A DNA stretch of 15,903 nt, from contig DNYO01000304.1 of assembly GCA_003506795.1 (NCBI GenBank), positions 1 through 15,903 of the forward strand, given 5' to 3'. The stretch comes from Deltaproteobacteria bacterium. GTDB lineage: Bacteria; Desulfobacterota; Syntrophorhabdia; Syntrophorhabdales; Syntrophorhabdaceae. Position 1 is the stretch's first letter. Each line of letters starts with the position of its first letter. Both the position numbers and the translations under genes were made by a program. Below are positions 1 through 6,136 of this stretch, piece after piece. The notes beneath the pieces were generated by a model that saw nothing but the letters and a program-made list of their open reading frames with translations, had not been told where the DNA came from and searched no databases.

Positions 1-163
1 CCTTGAGTGTGACGCCTCGCTGCTGACAGGCATCAATTGCGGCCACTGGCAGATCTGTTCCGCATGCCCGCAGAAAAAAGAATCCTCCGGCTATTGCGGT
101 GCCGTCCCCTGGGAATGCCCCTACATCAGAGACTGGCTCAGGAAGAACCATCCAATCGTTTAA
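1..163 (+). CDS. C-terminal fragment of a cysteine-rich protein, unidentified
   Basis: Reading from base 2, an open frame enters from the left edge and stops at TAA 161-163, giving the last 53 residues of a protein. It holds six cysteines, including a Cx5Cx2C group (CGHWQICSAC) and a later Cx6C group. That density suggests a metal site, either zinc or iron-sulfur. The tail is otherwise polar, with a basic, tryptophan-containing end (RDWLRKNHPIV). I do not recognise the family, and the catalytic or main part lies outside the window. The next gene starts 86 bases downstream behind its own promoter, so this gene probably ends its transcription unit here. Confidence 0.55.
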   Translation, partial: LECDASLLTGINCGHWQICSACPQKKESSGYCGAVPWECPYIRDWLRKNHPIV

Positions 164-215
164 AAATACTTTGAATGACCTGAATCGCTTAGACCCGCCG
201 CGCGCGTTATATGGG

Positions 216-244
216 TTGCATATCCTTTGGCGGCCTATTATAAT
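216..244 (+). promoter_or_regulatory. sigma70-type promoter for the M15-like peptidase gene
   Basis: TTGCAT (216-221) and a perfect TATAAT (239-244) are separated by 17 bases. The expected transcription start, 6-8 bases after the -10 box, falls on 250-252. This is the ATG of the following gene at 250, so the transcript would be leaderless or nearly so. Confidence 0.6.
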
Positions 245-249
245 TCTGC

Positions 250-1197
250 ATGAATCTTTCCAGAATACAGCCCCTGCGCCTGTCTTTGTTGATCGCCGTT
301 TCAGTGATGCTAATCTTCCCTTGCCTTAGCACGTCATCGTCGGACCCTGTCCGTTTCTTTCTCATGGGGGACGGCAAGATAAGCATACGGAACGAACATA
401 ACGGACGAGAAGCTACGGTGAATCTCCTTGACGCTGATGGTGGGTTCAGCGAAAAAGCCCTCGATGCGATCGACGGCGTCTTCGGTTTATCCGGCTCTCG
501 GAAGGGAGAGCATATCTCCCTGAGACTTCTCCTCATACTGGATTATTTTTCGGACAGGATCGCTCCCGGAAAAACGATCCACCTCATTTCAGGCTACAGA
601 AGTCCGGCCTATAACCAGAAACTGAAGAAGTCCGGCGGCAACGTGGCAAAGACGAGCACCCATCTGGACGGGATGGCGCTGGATTTCTACCTGGAGGGAA
701 TTGACGGCAAGCTCCTGTGGGAGGTCATTCGCAAGGAGAACTGCTGCGGTGTCGGTCATTATGGAGGCAAGAGCATCCACCTCGATTCCGGAAGGCCTCG
801 CTTCTGGCAGGCGGCAACGTCAAAGGTCAACACAAGGGAAAGTGAATTCAACCGCAAGCTCTATCTCTCAACCGAAAACGATCGTTACAGGCAGGGGGAG
901 AAGGTCCGCTTCTTCCTGACATCCTTGAGCGATTTCCCGTTCGGGGTCCGCAAGACAGCCACCTTGATCAAGGACGGCGGAGAAAAAAGCGATGCGACGG
1001 CACTGACAATTCAAGGCCAGGATGACGCAGGATGCGTCGCGATCAACGACAGGGACGCGTCGCGATCGATCTACGCAACACTTCCCGCGGGATTGGGGCC
1101 GGGTCGTTACAGGATTCGATTCGATTTCTGCAAAAGACCATTCGAACAGATGCCGGCGACAACCTTATCAAACGAGATAGAGATCGTCGGAGATTGA
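250..1197 (+). CDS. exported M15/DUF882 (YcbK-like) peptidase with extra C-terminal domain
   Basis: A 315-residue protein. Residues 1-30 form a signal peptide (basic start, then a hydrophobic run to about residue 25), so it acts in the periplasm. Residues 85-190 carry the peptidase M15A/DUF882 signature: SGYRSPAYN at 114-122, STHLDGMALDF at 136-146 and GVGHYGGKSIHLDSGRPRFW at 167-186. Likely zinc ligands are His138, Asp145 and His177. Family members such as E. coli MepK/YcbK cut peptidoglycan cross-links; the substrate here is inferred. Such proteins are usually about 180-200 residues. This one has about 125 more at the C-terminus (from about 190), predicted beta-rich and perhaps an Ig-like module. 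There is no Shine-Dalgarno sequence before ATG 250, and the promoter places the transcript start on that codon. Later starts would cut the signal peptide. Confidence 0.8.
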   Translation: MNLSRIQPLRLSLLIAVSVMLIFPCLSTSSSDPVRFFLMGDGKISIRNEHNGREATVNLLDADGGFSEKALDAIDGVFGLSGSRKGEHISLRLLLILDYFSDRIAPGKTIHLISGYRSPAYNQKLKKSGGNVAKTSTHLDGMALDFYLEGIDGKLLWEVIRKENCCGVGHYGGKSIHLDSGRPRFWQAATSKVNTRESEFNRKLYLSTENDRYRQGEKVRFFLTSLSDFPFGVRKTATLIKDGGEKSDATALTIQGQDDAGCVAINDRDASRSIYATLPAGLGPGRYRIRFDFCKRPFEQMPATTLSNEIEIVGD

Positions 1198-1300
1198 CGC
1201 GAACATCGCATCTTCACAAATCCCGGATAACTTATCCTTTGCAGAGATTTTCCCGCATTTCCATCTTTCGTCACAGTCCGGGGATGGGAGATACGTACAT

Positions 1301-1314
1301 CCTCAATATTGAGG
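1301..1314. promoter_or_regulatory. 14-bp perfect palindrome CCTCAATATTGAGG, possible operator
   Basis: The sequence is identical to its reverse complement over 14 bases. It lies between the peptidase stop (1197) and the flavodiiron gene, about 100 bases upstream of the inferred flavodiiron transcription start. As RNA it would give only a 5-bp stem with a 4-base loop and no U tract, so an operator is more likely than a terminator. I do not recognise the regulator. Confidence 0.35.
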
Positions 1315-1357
1315 GTTGCTAAACGGCAGGAGGGTTGTATACTTCAAGATAAAGGTT

Positions 1358-1371
1358 TTGACTTAAGTCAA
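1358..1371. promoter_or_regulatory. CRP/FNR-family operator (TTGAC-N4-GTCAA) upstream of the flavodiiron gene
   Basis: TTGACTTAAGTCAA is a perfect 14-bp palindrome of the TTGA...TCAA type bound by CRP/FNR-family regulators, and it resembles sites of HcpR-like nitrosative-stress regulators in sulfate reducers. A TATAAA box at 1394-1399 predicts a start near 1406, which puts the dyad centre (1364.5) at -41.5. That is the class II activator position, overlapping the -35 region. Activation by an FNR/HcpR-type protein under NO or redox stress is the natural reading; which protein binds is not shown here. Confidence 0.6.
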
Positions 1372-1393
1372 TCAGACTTTTGCAAATTCAGTT

Positions 1394-1399
1394 TATAAA
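1394..1399 (+). promoter_or_regulatory. -10 box (TATAAA) of the flavodiiron operon
   Basis: TATAAA lies 22 bases after the CRP/FNR-type dyad. There is no good -35 hexamer at the proper distance, as expected for an activator-dependent class II promoter. The inferred start near 1406 leaves a leader of about 28 bases that includes the AAAAGGAGGG ribosome site. Confidence 0.45.
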
Positions 1400-1433
1400 G
1401 ACTGTGCCGGTATCGATAAAAGGAGGGTTCATC

Positions 1434-2618
1434 ATGAAATTTCAGATAGCGCCAAACATTGACTGGGTGGGTAAGATCGACTGGGAGCTCCGGAAGTTTC
1501 ACGGTGAGGAGTATTCGACCCATCGGGGTTCGTCGTACAATTCCTACCTGGTACGAGACGAAAAGACCGCACTCATCGATACGGTGTGGATGCCTTTTGC
1601 CGATGAATTCGTCGAGAACCTGGCGGCGGAGATCGATCTCGACAGGATTGATTATGTAATTGCCAATCATGCGGAGATGGACCATTCCGGCGCCCTGCCG
1701 GCGTTGATGCGGCGCATACCGGACAAACCGGTGTACTGCACGGCCAACGGCCTCAAGTCATTGAAGGGCCACTATCACCAGGATTGGGATTTCCACGTGG
1801 TCAAGACGGGAGACAAACTCAGTCTCGGCACGAAGGCGTTGGTCTTCATCGAGGCCCCCATGCTCCACTGGCCCGACACAATGATGGAATACCTGACGGG
1901 TGACGCAATCCTCTTTTCCAACGATGCCTTCGGCCAGCATATCGCGACCGAACATATATTCAACGACCTCGTCGTGCAGTCAGAGCTCTTTGAAGAGGCG
2001 ATCAAGTATTATGCAAATATCCTCACGCCTTTTTCACCCCTTGTCACGAAGAAGATAAACGAGGTGGTCGGTCTCAATCTCCCGGTAAACACAATCTGCC
2101 CCAGCCACGGCGTCATCTGGCGCGACAATCCCCTGCAGATCGTTCAAAAATACCTTGAATGGGCGGATGACTACCAGGAAGACCAGATAACAATCATCTA
2201 CGACACCATGTGGAACGGTACACGGAGGCTTGCCGAGGCCATAGCGAAGGGGATCAAGGAAAAGGACGGCAAAACGACCGTCAAGGTTTGCAATATCGCC
2301 CGCAGTGATATCAATGACGTGGTCACGGAGGTATTCAAATCGAAGATGATCTTTCTGGGCTCGCCTACCATCAACAGGGGCATCCTTTGCGCCATGGCAT
2401 CACTGATAGAAATGGTAAGCGGACTCAAGTTCAGGAAGAAGAAGGCGGCGGCCTTCGGCTGCTACGGATGGAGCGGCGAGTCGGTGAAGCTCCTTACCGA
2501 CCACCTGGCAAAGGCCGGATTCGAGGTGGTTCATGACGGCCTTAAGGCATTGTGGCAGCCGGGCGATGACGAACTGGCACAGGCGGCCCAGTTCGGACGA
2601 GAGATCGCCGGGAAATAG
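1434..2618 (+). CDS. class A flavodiiron protein (O2/NO reductase, ROO-like)
   Basis: A 394-residue cytoplasmic flavodiiron protein that reduces O2 to water and/or NO to N2O with electrons from rubredoxin. Residues 1-250 are the metallo-beta-lactamase-like diiron domain. The ligand set is complete: His79, Glu81 and Asp83 (HAEMDH motif, with His84 next), His145 (LHWPDT), Asp164 (SNDAFG) and His225 (PSHG). This matches the Desulfovibrio gigas ROO numbering within one residue. From about 252 comes the flavodoxin-like FMN domain, with the phosphate loop TMWNGT near 262 and GCYGWSGE further on. No rubredoxin domain is fused, so the electron donor must be a separate protein. ATG 1434 follows AAGGAGGG at good spacing; in-frame codons before it lack a ribosome site. 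The gene probably forms an operon with the small gene 51 bases downstream. Confidence 0.93.
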   Translation: MKFQIAPNIDWVGKIDWELRKFHGEEYSTHRGSSYNSYLVRDEKTALIDTVWMPFADEFVENLAAEIDLDRIDYVIANHAEMDHSGALPALMRRIPDKPVYCTANGLKSLKGHYHQDWDFHVVKTGDKLSLGTKALVFIEAPMLHWPDTMMEYLTGDAILFSNDAFGQHIATEHIFNDLVVQSELFEEAIKYYANILTPFSPLVTKKINEVVGLNLPVNTICPSHGVIWRDNPLQIVQKYLEWADDYQEDQITIIYDTMWNGTRRLAEAIAKGIKEKDGKTTVKVCNIARSDINDVVTEVFKSKMIFLGSPTINRGILCAMASLIEMVSGLKFRKKKAAAFGCYGWSGESVKLLTDHLAKAGFEVVHDGLKALWQPGDDELAQAAQFGREIAGK

Positions 2619-2626
2619 AGACCAGC

Positions 2627-2644
2627 GGGCCCCGTTAGCGGCCC
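2627..2644 (+). terminator. short GC hairpin between the flavodiiron gene and the small gene
   Basis: GGGCC (2627-2631) pairs with GGCCC (2640-2644) around an 8-base loop and is followed by only three T residues. A weak, partial terminator or an mRNA-stability hairpin is possible. It is too short to call a strong terminator. Confidence 0.3.
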
Positions 2645-2669
2645 TTTGAATAAAGATAAGGAGAACAAG

Positions 2670-2846
2670 ATGGATAAGAAGACCGTGATCGAAAAAATCA
2701 AGATCCGCGCAAAGGATGGAAAACTCTCCTGCGAACAGGCGCAGAGGCTTGCGGAAGAAGAAGGCATCACCTACGGGGAGATGGGCGACCTGCTCAATGA
2801 AATCGAGATCAAGGTGGTAACGTGCCAGCTTGGCTGCTTTCCGTAA
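2670..2846 (+). CDS. 58-residue protein ending in CQLGCFP, function unknown
   Basis: A small charged protein of 58 residues. The first 45 residues look helical (VIEKIKIRAKDGKLSCEQAQ, then AEEEGITYGEMGDLLNEI), like a small helix-turn-helix or helical hairpin. The end, IKVVTCQLGCFP, carries a Cx3C pair (Cys52, Cys56); a third cysteine is at Cys21. ATG 2670 follows AAGGAG (2658-2663) at a 6-base spacing, whereas the in-frame TTG at 2646 has no ribosome site. It lies 51 bases after the flavodiiron gene with only a weak hairpin between, so co-transcription is likely. The cysteines suggest metal binding or a thiol-redox role linked to O2/NO detoxification, but this is a guess; I cannot name a characterised family. 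Confidence 0.75.
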   Translation: MDKKTVIEKIKIRAKDGKLSCEQAQRLAEEEGITYGEMGDLLNEIEIKVVTCQLGCFP

Positions 2847-2867
2847 GAGCCGGCCGAAGACCCGCTA

Positions 2868-3185
2868 TCATCCACCGCTGCCCATCGTCAGGTACACCGA
2901 ATAGGCCTCCATGAATGAGGGGAAACCTGTCGTCGGGACCAAAAGGAGCAGGGCGTGCTTGATCTCTTCCTCGGTAAGGCCCGCCTGCCTGCCTTTGGCG
3001 ACGTGCGTTTCCAACGAAAGGCGGTGGCCTGCGGCCGCTGACATGGCGATCTTGATGAGCCACCGGGTCTTCTCTGGTATGGGGCCGGACTTCTCATGGA
3101 TCTCTTTTCCCAGGGCCTCGTGGATCTCGTACACCTTTGGAAAATCCTTTTTCAGGATCGTCAGGGTTTCATGGATGTCTTTCAT
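2868..3185 (-). CDS. carboxymuconolactone decarboxylase-like protein lacking the CxxC motif
   Basis: A 105-residue protein of the CMD/AhpD-like helical fold: a helical N-terminus, then IPEKTRWLIKIAMSAAAGH, ETHVAKGRQAGLTEEEIKHAL and a final helix with FMEAYSVYL. Peroxidase members such as AhpD use CxxCxxxH. Here the two cysteine positions are His54 and Ser57 while the following His61 is kept, and the whole protein has no cysteine. Thiol-dependent peroxidase chemistry is therefore unlikely; a decarboxylase-like or unknown role remains. The start at 3185 follows AAGGAGG. In-frame ATGs at 3209 and 3218 are disfavoured because the promoter at 3225-3253 would start transcription at about 3218. It converges with the small gene ending at 2846. 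Confidence 0.8.
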   Translation of the reverse strand: MKDIHETLTILKKDFPKVYEIHEALGKEIHEKSGPIPEKTRWLIKIAMSAAAGHRLSLETHVAKGRQAGLTEEEIKHALLLLVPTTGFPSFMEAYSVYLTMGSGG

Positions 3186-3224
3186 GGCAGCCTCCTTCTT
3201 TTTGCTCATTTTGGACATACAGCT

Positions 3225-3253
3225 ATATTAGCCCCGGCGGCCTTTTGCGTCAA
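3225..3253 (-). promoter_or_regulatory. sigma70-type promoter of the CMD-like gene
   Basis: On the minus strand, TTGACG (3253-3248) and TAATAT (3230-3225) are separated by exactly 17 bases. The start would lie near 3218, leaving a leader of about 33 bases before ATG 3185. Confidence 0.65.
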
Positions 3254-3275
3254 GCGCGCAAGTCCCTGATTTCTC

Positions 3276-3304
3276 TTGTGTACCGGAGATTCTTCTGTTA
3301 GAAT
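3276..3304 (+). promoter_or_regulatory. sigma70-type extended -10 promoter of the cysteine synthase gene
   Basis: TTGTGT (3276-3281), a 17-base spacer and TAGAAT (3299-3304) preceded by an extended -10 TG at 3296-3297. The start would be near 3311, 33 bases before ATG 3344. It is back to back with the minus-strand promoter of the CMD-like gene; the facing -35 boxes lie about 22 bases apart. Confidence 0.6.
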
Positions 3305-3343
3305 TCTCTCGCATATATACGCTTAATGAGAGGTCACCGATCC

Positions 3344-4252
3344 ATGAACATCCTTTCCGCTATCGGCAACACGCCACTCGTGGAACTCAGCAACATCAAC
3401 CCTTACCCCAACGTAAGGATACTGTGCAAACTCGAAGGCTGTAACCCAGGCGGGTCCGTCAAGGACCGCCCTGCCCTTTACATGATCACCAGGGCCGAAC
3501 AGAGGGGCGAGCTTACGAAGGACAAGACCATCCTCGAGCCGACTTCGGGCAACACCGGCATCGCCATCGCCATGATAGGGGCCGCCAAGGGTTACCATGT
3601 CGAACTATGCATGCCCGCCTGCGTAAGCAACGAAAGGCGTCTTATCCTCCAGGGCCTCGGCTCGGAGGTCTTTCTCACACCGGCCAAGGAAAATATAGAC
3701 GGCGCCATCAGGCAGGCCCATGCGCTCCTCAGCGATGAGCCAAAAAAGTACTACATGCCCAACCAGTACGAAAATCCCGACAACGCCCTCGCCCACTTCG
3801 AGACGACGGGCCCCGAGATATACCGCCAGACCGATGGCGAGATCGATTACTTCGTCGCCGGCATGGGGACTACGGGTACGCTCATGGGAACCGGCAGCTA
3901 TCTGAAGTCCGTCAAACCGTCGGTGAAGATCGTGGGCGTCGAGCCCGTCATGGGTCACACCATCCAGGGTCTTAAGAACATGACCGAATCCATTATCCCG
4001 GGGATCTACAAACAGGAGAACCTGGACATGAAAGAGATGGTGGAAGACGGCGAGGCCTTCGAACTTACAGGACTTCTGGCACAGAAGGAAGGCATCTTCG
4101 TGGGGACTTCGAGCGGCGCCGCCGCGGCCGTAGCGCTCAGAATAGCCGCGAGGATCGACCGGGGAACGATCGTCGTCCTCTTCCCCGACCGCGGAGACCG
4201 CTACCTGAGCACCATGCAGTTCAGGTCCATCTGTGCAAAGTGCCCGCCGTAA
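3344..4252 (+). CDS. PLP-dependent cysteine synthase (CysM/CysK family)
   Basis: A 302-residue fold-type II PLP enzyme that makes cysteine from an activated serine (O-acetyl- or O-phosphoserine) and a sulfur donor. Lys40 in NPGGSVKDRP is the Schiff-base lysine. PTSGNTG at 66-72 is the substrate-binding loop, GMGTTGT at 173-179 binds the PLP phosphate, and GTSSG at 254-258 carries the serine contacting the pyridine nitrogen. Length and start (MNILSAIGNTPLVEL) fit CysM-like enzymes. I cannot separate CysM from CysK or an O-phosphoserine enzyme by eye. ATG 3344 has GAGAGG about 10 bases upstream; an in-frame ATG at 3326 has no ribosome site and would follow the predicted transcript start by only 15 bases. 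The last residues, CAKCPP, form an unusual terminal CxxC. Confidence 0.9.
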   Translation: MNILSAIGNTPLVELSNINPYPNVRILCKLEGCNPGGSVKDRPALYMITRAEQRGELTKDKTILEPTSGNTGIAIAMIGAAKGYHVELCMPACVSNERRLILQGLGSEVFLTPAKENIDGAIRQAHALLSDEPKKYYMPNQYENPDNALAHFETTGPEIYRQTDGEIDYFVAGMGTTGTLMGTGSYLKSVKPSVKIVGVEPVMGHTIQGLKNMTESIIPGIYKQENLDMKEMVEDGEAFELTGLLAQKEGIFVGTSSGAAAAVALRIAARIDRGTIVVLFPDRGDRYLSTMQFRSICAKCPP

Positions 4253-4273
4253 GAACGGCTGAGCCGCCTGAAC

Positions 4274-4311
4274 GGGCCTGTCTGGCACGTGTCCCGCAAC
4301 AGACGGGGCCC
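4274..4311. repeat. imperfect inverted repeat downstream of the cysteine synthase gene
   Basis: GGGCC-T-GTCTG (4274-4284) can pair with CAGAC-GG-GGCCC (4300-4311), giving ten GC-rich pairs with a small internal loop around a 15-base apex. No U tract follows, so it is not a canonical intrinsic terminator. It could stabilise the 3' end of the upstream mRNA. The rest of the 4253-4457 gap shows no clear promoter or gene. Confidence 0.35.
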
Positions 4312-4457
4312 CTCTCCCCGGGCTTTCCTGGAGTAGGTACAGCCACGGAGAGAGGCAAAAGATAAAAATACAGTTTTATGAGAGCGTGTGAATCAGCGGC
4401 GTGACAATTGTGGAACACAGTTGCGTGCGCCGAAATTATCATAAGCGGGGATGACCA

Positions 4458-5219
4458 GTGGGTAAATGCAAACAACCAAAAGAACCTGCACCATCGGAGA
4501 TCCTTGCCTCTCTTGCGGCTTACCTTTCCTTCGGCAACACCCTCGAAGACGACGATCTGCTGAGGCTTAGCCTGGAAATTGGCGTCGGCATGATGAATGC
4601 CGATGAAGGCTCTCTCCTCCTCCTCGACCGGGTGAAAGAAGAACTGGAATTCATGATGACCCTCGGGTCGAAAGAAAGCGGCAAGGAGCTCAAAGGACAG
4701 CGTTTTTCGATTCATCACGGCATCACGGGACTTGCGGCCTCAACCGGTGAACCCCAGACGGGCAGTCCCTCCTATCACGGGATAAAACAGCCCGATCGGG
4801 CAGAGGGCAGCCGCCGGGAACCCACGGCCGTGCTGGCCGCTCCCATGCTGGTAGACGATGAGGTCGTCGGCGTAATAACCGCTGTCTCATTCCAGGAGGG
4901 TAAAACCTTTTCATCAGGCGATGTCAGGCTATACTGCAAATTTGCAAATCTGTGCGGGAATGTCATCCGCCAGAGACTGCGTGAGGCCACGGTGCGCAAT
5001 ATCCTGCTGGGAGATACCGTCCCGGAGGGAGCAATTCCTGAAATTCAGCGGGTTCTGGCTTCACAGGGGCTCGTCCCTTCCGACAGGGCGATCGCCGAAA
5101 TAGCCGCAAACCTCGGACGGTTGTCGTCCGGGAGAGACGATGTGTTGCCGATATGTTCCGCACTGGTGAACAACATCGTCCTGCTCGCTAAAGAGCTTGG
5201 CTGGAAGGCCAAATCATAA
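4458..5219 (+). CDS. GAF-domain protein
   Basis: A 253-residue soluble protein. Residues about 12-172 fit a GAF domain: an N-terminal helix, GVGMMNADEGSLLLLDR, RFSIHHGITGLAAST, then APMLVDDEVVGVITAV and a closing helix with FANLCGNVIRQRL. GAF domains bind small ligands or sense redox/gas signals. The C-terminal 70 residues are helical without a recognisable output domain (no HTH, kinase, GGDEF or sigma54 AAA). It starts at GTG 4458, just after an in-frame TGA, with a weak GGGG ribosome site. The subtilase gene starts 7 bases after its stop, so the two are coupled. Whether it controls the peptide cluster or belongs to a separate unit is unknown. Confidence 0.75.
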   Translation: MGKCKQPKEPAPSEILASLAAYLSFGNTLEDDDLLRLSLEIGVGMMNADEGSLLLLDRVKEELEFMMTLGSKESGKELKGQRFSIHHGITGLAASTGEPQTGSPSYHGIKQPDRAEGSRREPTAVLAAPMLVDDEVVGVITAVSFQEGKTFSSGDVRLYCKFANLCGNVIRQRLREATVRNILLGDTVPEGAIPEIQRVLASQGLVPSDRAIAEIAANLGRLSSGRDDVLPICSALVNNIVLLAKELGWKAKS

Positions 5220-5226
5220 AGACACT

Positions 5227-6006
5227 ATGATCACCGCAGGCACAGAACTACGGATCATTAATCCAGCCCTGACAATTGACTGGCTGACCGCCAACAGCAC
5301 CGGCAAAGGGGTTCAGGTAGCTGTTATCGACAGCGGCATCGATGCGTCTCATCCTGCCCTCAAGGGCAAGGTAAAGCGCGCCTGCGTTGTTCACGACAGA
5401 GGAGAAGGGCGGATAGAGTGTGAAGAAATTCCGGGCGAGGAGAGCTATGACAGTTTCGGCCATGGCAGCGGCGTTGCCGGAATAATAACCGATATCGCCA
5501 GGGACGTCGAACTGGTCAGCGTCAAAATGCTGGGTGAGAACAACACCGGCTCCGGTGCGGCTTTGATTGCCGGTCTTCGCTGGGCGCTCGACCAGAAGAT
5601 CAAGCTTATCAACATGAGCCTGGCCACATCGAAAAAGAAGTTCGTCCCGGACCTGATGGAACTGTGCGATCAGGCATATGTGCAGGATGCGATTCTTGTC
5701 GTCTCCAAGCGCAACTTCGGTGACCTGGGATATCCGGCGATGTTTTCCTCTGTGATCAGCGTCGACGCCGAGGCGTTTGAGAACAAGTTCGGTATAACTC
5801 ACTACCCGAAGAGTATGATAGAGTACGGAGCACGAGGAGAAAATGTGGAGGTGGTGCAGTTGAACGGATCCTATGGTTTGAGTTCCGGCACAAGCTTTGC
5901 GGCCCCCCACGTGACAGGGATTGTGGCCTTGCTTCTGGGCATTTTCCCGGAAATTGGAACCTATCAGGTGAAATCGATCCTTGATTCATTTGCAGGCTAC
6001 CGGTAG
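5227..6006 (+). CDS. cytoplasmic subtilisin-like (S8) serine protease, candidate leader peptidase
   Basis: A 259-residue S8 peptidase with a complete catalytic triad: Asp35 in VAVIDSGID, His79 in FGHGSGVAG and Ser223 in SGTSFAAPHVTG; Asn163 is the likely oxyanion-hole residue. It is short, without signal peptide, propeptide or extra domains, so it probably works inside the cell. Subtilases remove leader peptides in several RiPP pathways (for example cyanobactin PatA/PatG and LanP). The putative precursor gene lies 130 bases downstream, so leader removal from that peptide is a fair inference. I chose ATG 5227, 7 bases after the GAF stop; its ribosome site is weak. A TTG at 5197 overlapping the GAF gene is the alternative. 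Residues 10-22 (IINPALTIDWLTA) may be a short N-terminal extension. Confidence 0.88.
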   Translation: MITAGTELRIINPALTIDWLTANSTGKGVQVAVIDSGIDASHPALKGKVKRACVVHDRGEGRIECEEIPGEESYDSFGHGSGVAGIITDIARDVELVSVKMLGENNTGSGAALIAGLRWALDQKIKLINMSLATSKKKFVPDLMELCDQAYVQDAILVVSKRNFGDLGYPAMFSSVISVDAEAFENKFGITHYPKSMIEYGARGENVEVVQLNGSYGLSSGTSFAAPHVTGIVALLLGIFPEIGTYQVKSILDSFAGYR

Positions 6007-6060
6007 AAAACATCGACGTCGGTGCGGGCGGGAGAACCCGGGGGAACTCTCGAAATATGC

Positions 6061-6090
6061 TTGACTTTAACGGGCACACACTATAACAAT
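6061..6090 (+). promoter_or_regulatory. candidate promoter for the precursor peptide gene
   Basis: TTGACT (6061-6066) is a good -35 match. The -10 is less certain: TATAAC (6082-6087) leaves a 15-base spacer and AACAAT (6085-6090) leaves 18. The region is AT-rich compared with the coding DNA around it and lies 47 bases before the precursor ATG, with no gene between. It would let the precursor be expressed apart from the GAF/protease pair. Confidence 0.45.
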
Positions 6091-6136
6091 AGTCTATCGT
6101 AAAAGTTCATACATTTTAATTAAAGGAGCTAAGAAA

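Noticed and set aside
310..330. Lipobox in the M15-like peptidase signal peptide (IFPC at residues 22-25)
   Set aside because: Proline directly before the cysteine does not fit the lipobox, so a plain signal peptide is more likely.
3605..4288. Long antisense reading frame across the cysteine synthase gene
   Set aside because: It is a shadow frame of a GC-rich gene. It has no ribosome site and no family features, and the plus-strand product is clear.
4411..4426. TGGAACACAGTTGCGT as a sigma54 (-24/-12) promoter before the GAF gene
   Set aside because: Only nine bases separate GG and GC; sigma54 promoters need ten. The -24 element is also imperfect.
6029..6040. CGGG-AGAA-CCCG hairpin after the subtilase gene as a terminator
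   Set aside because: Only four base pairs and no T run follow it.
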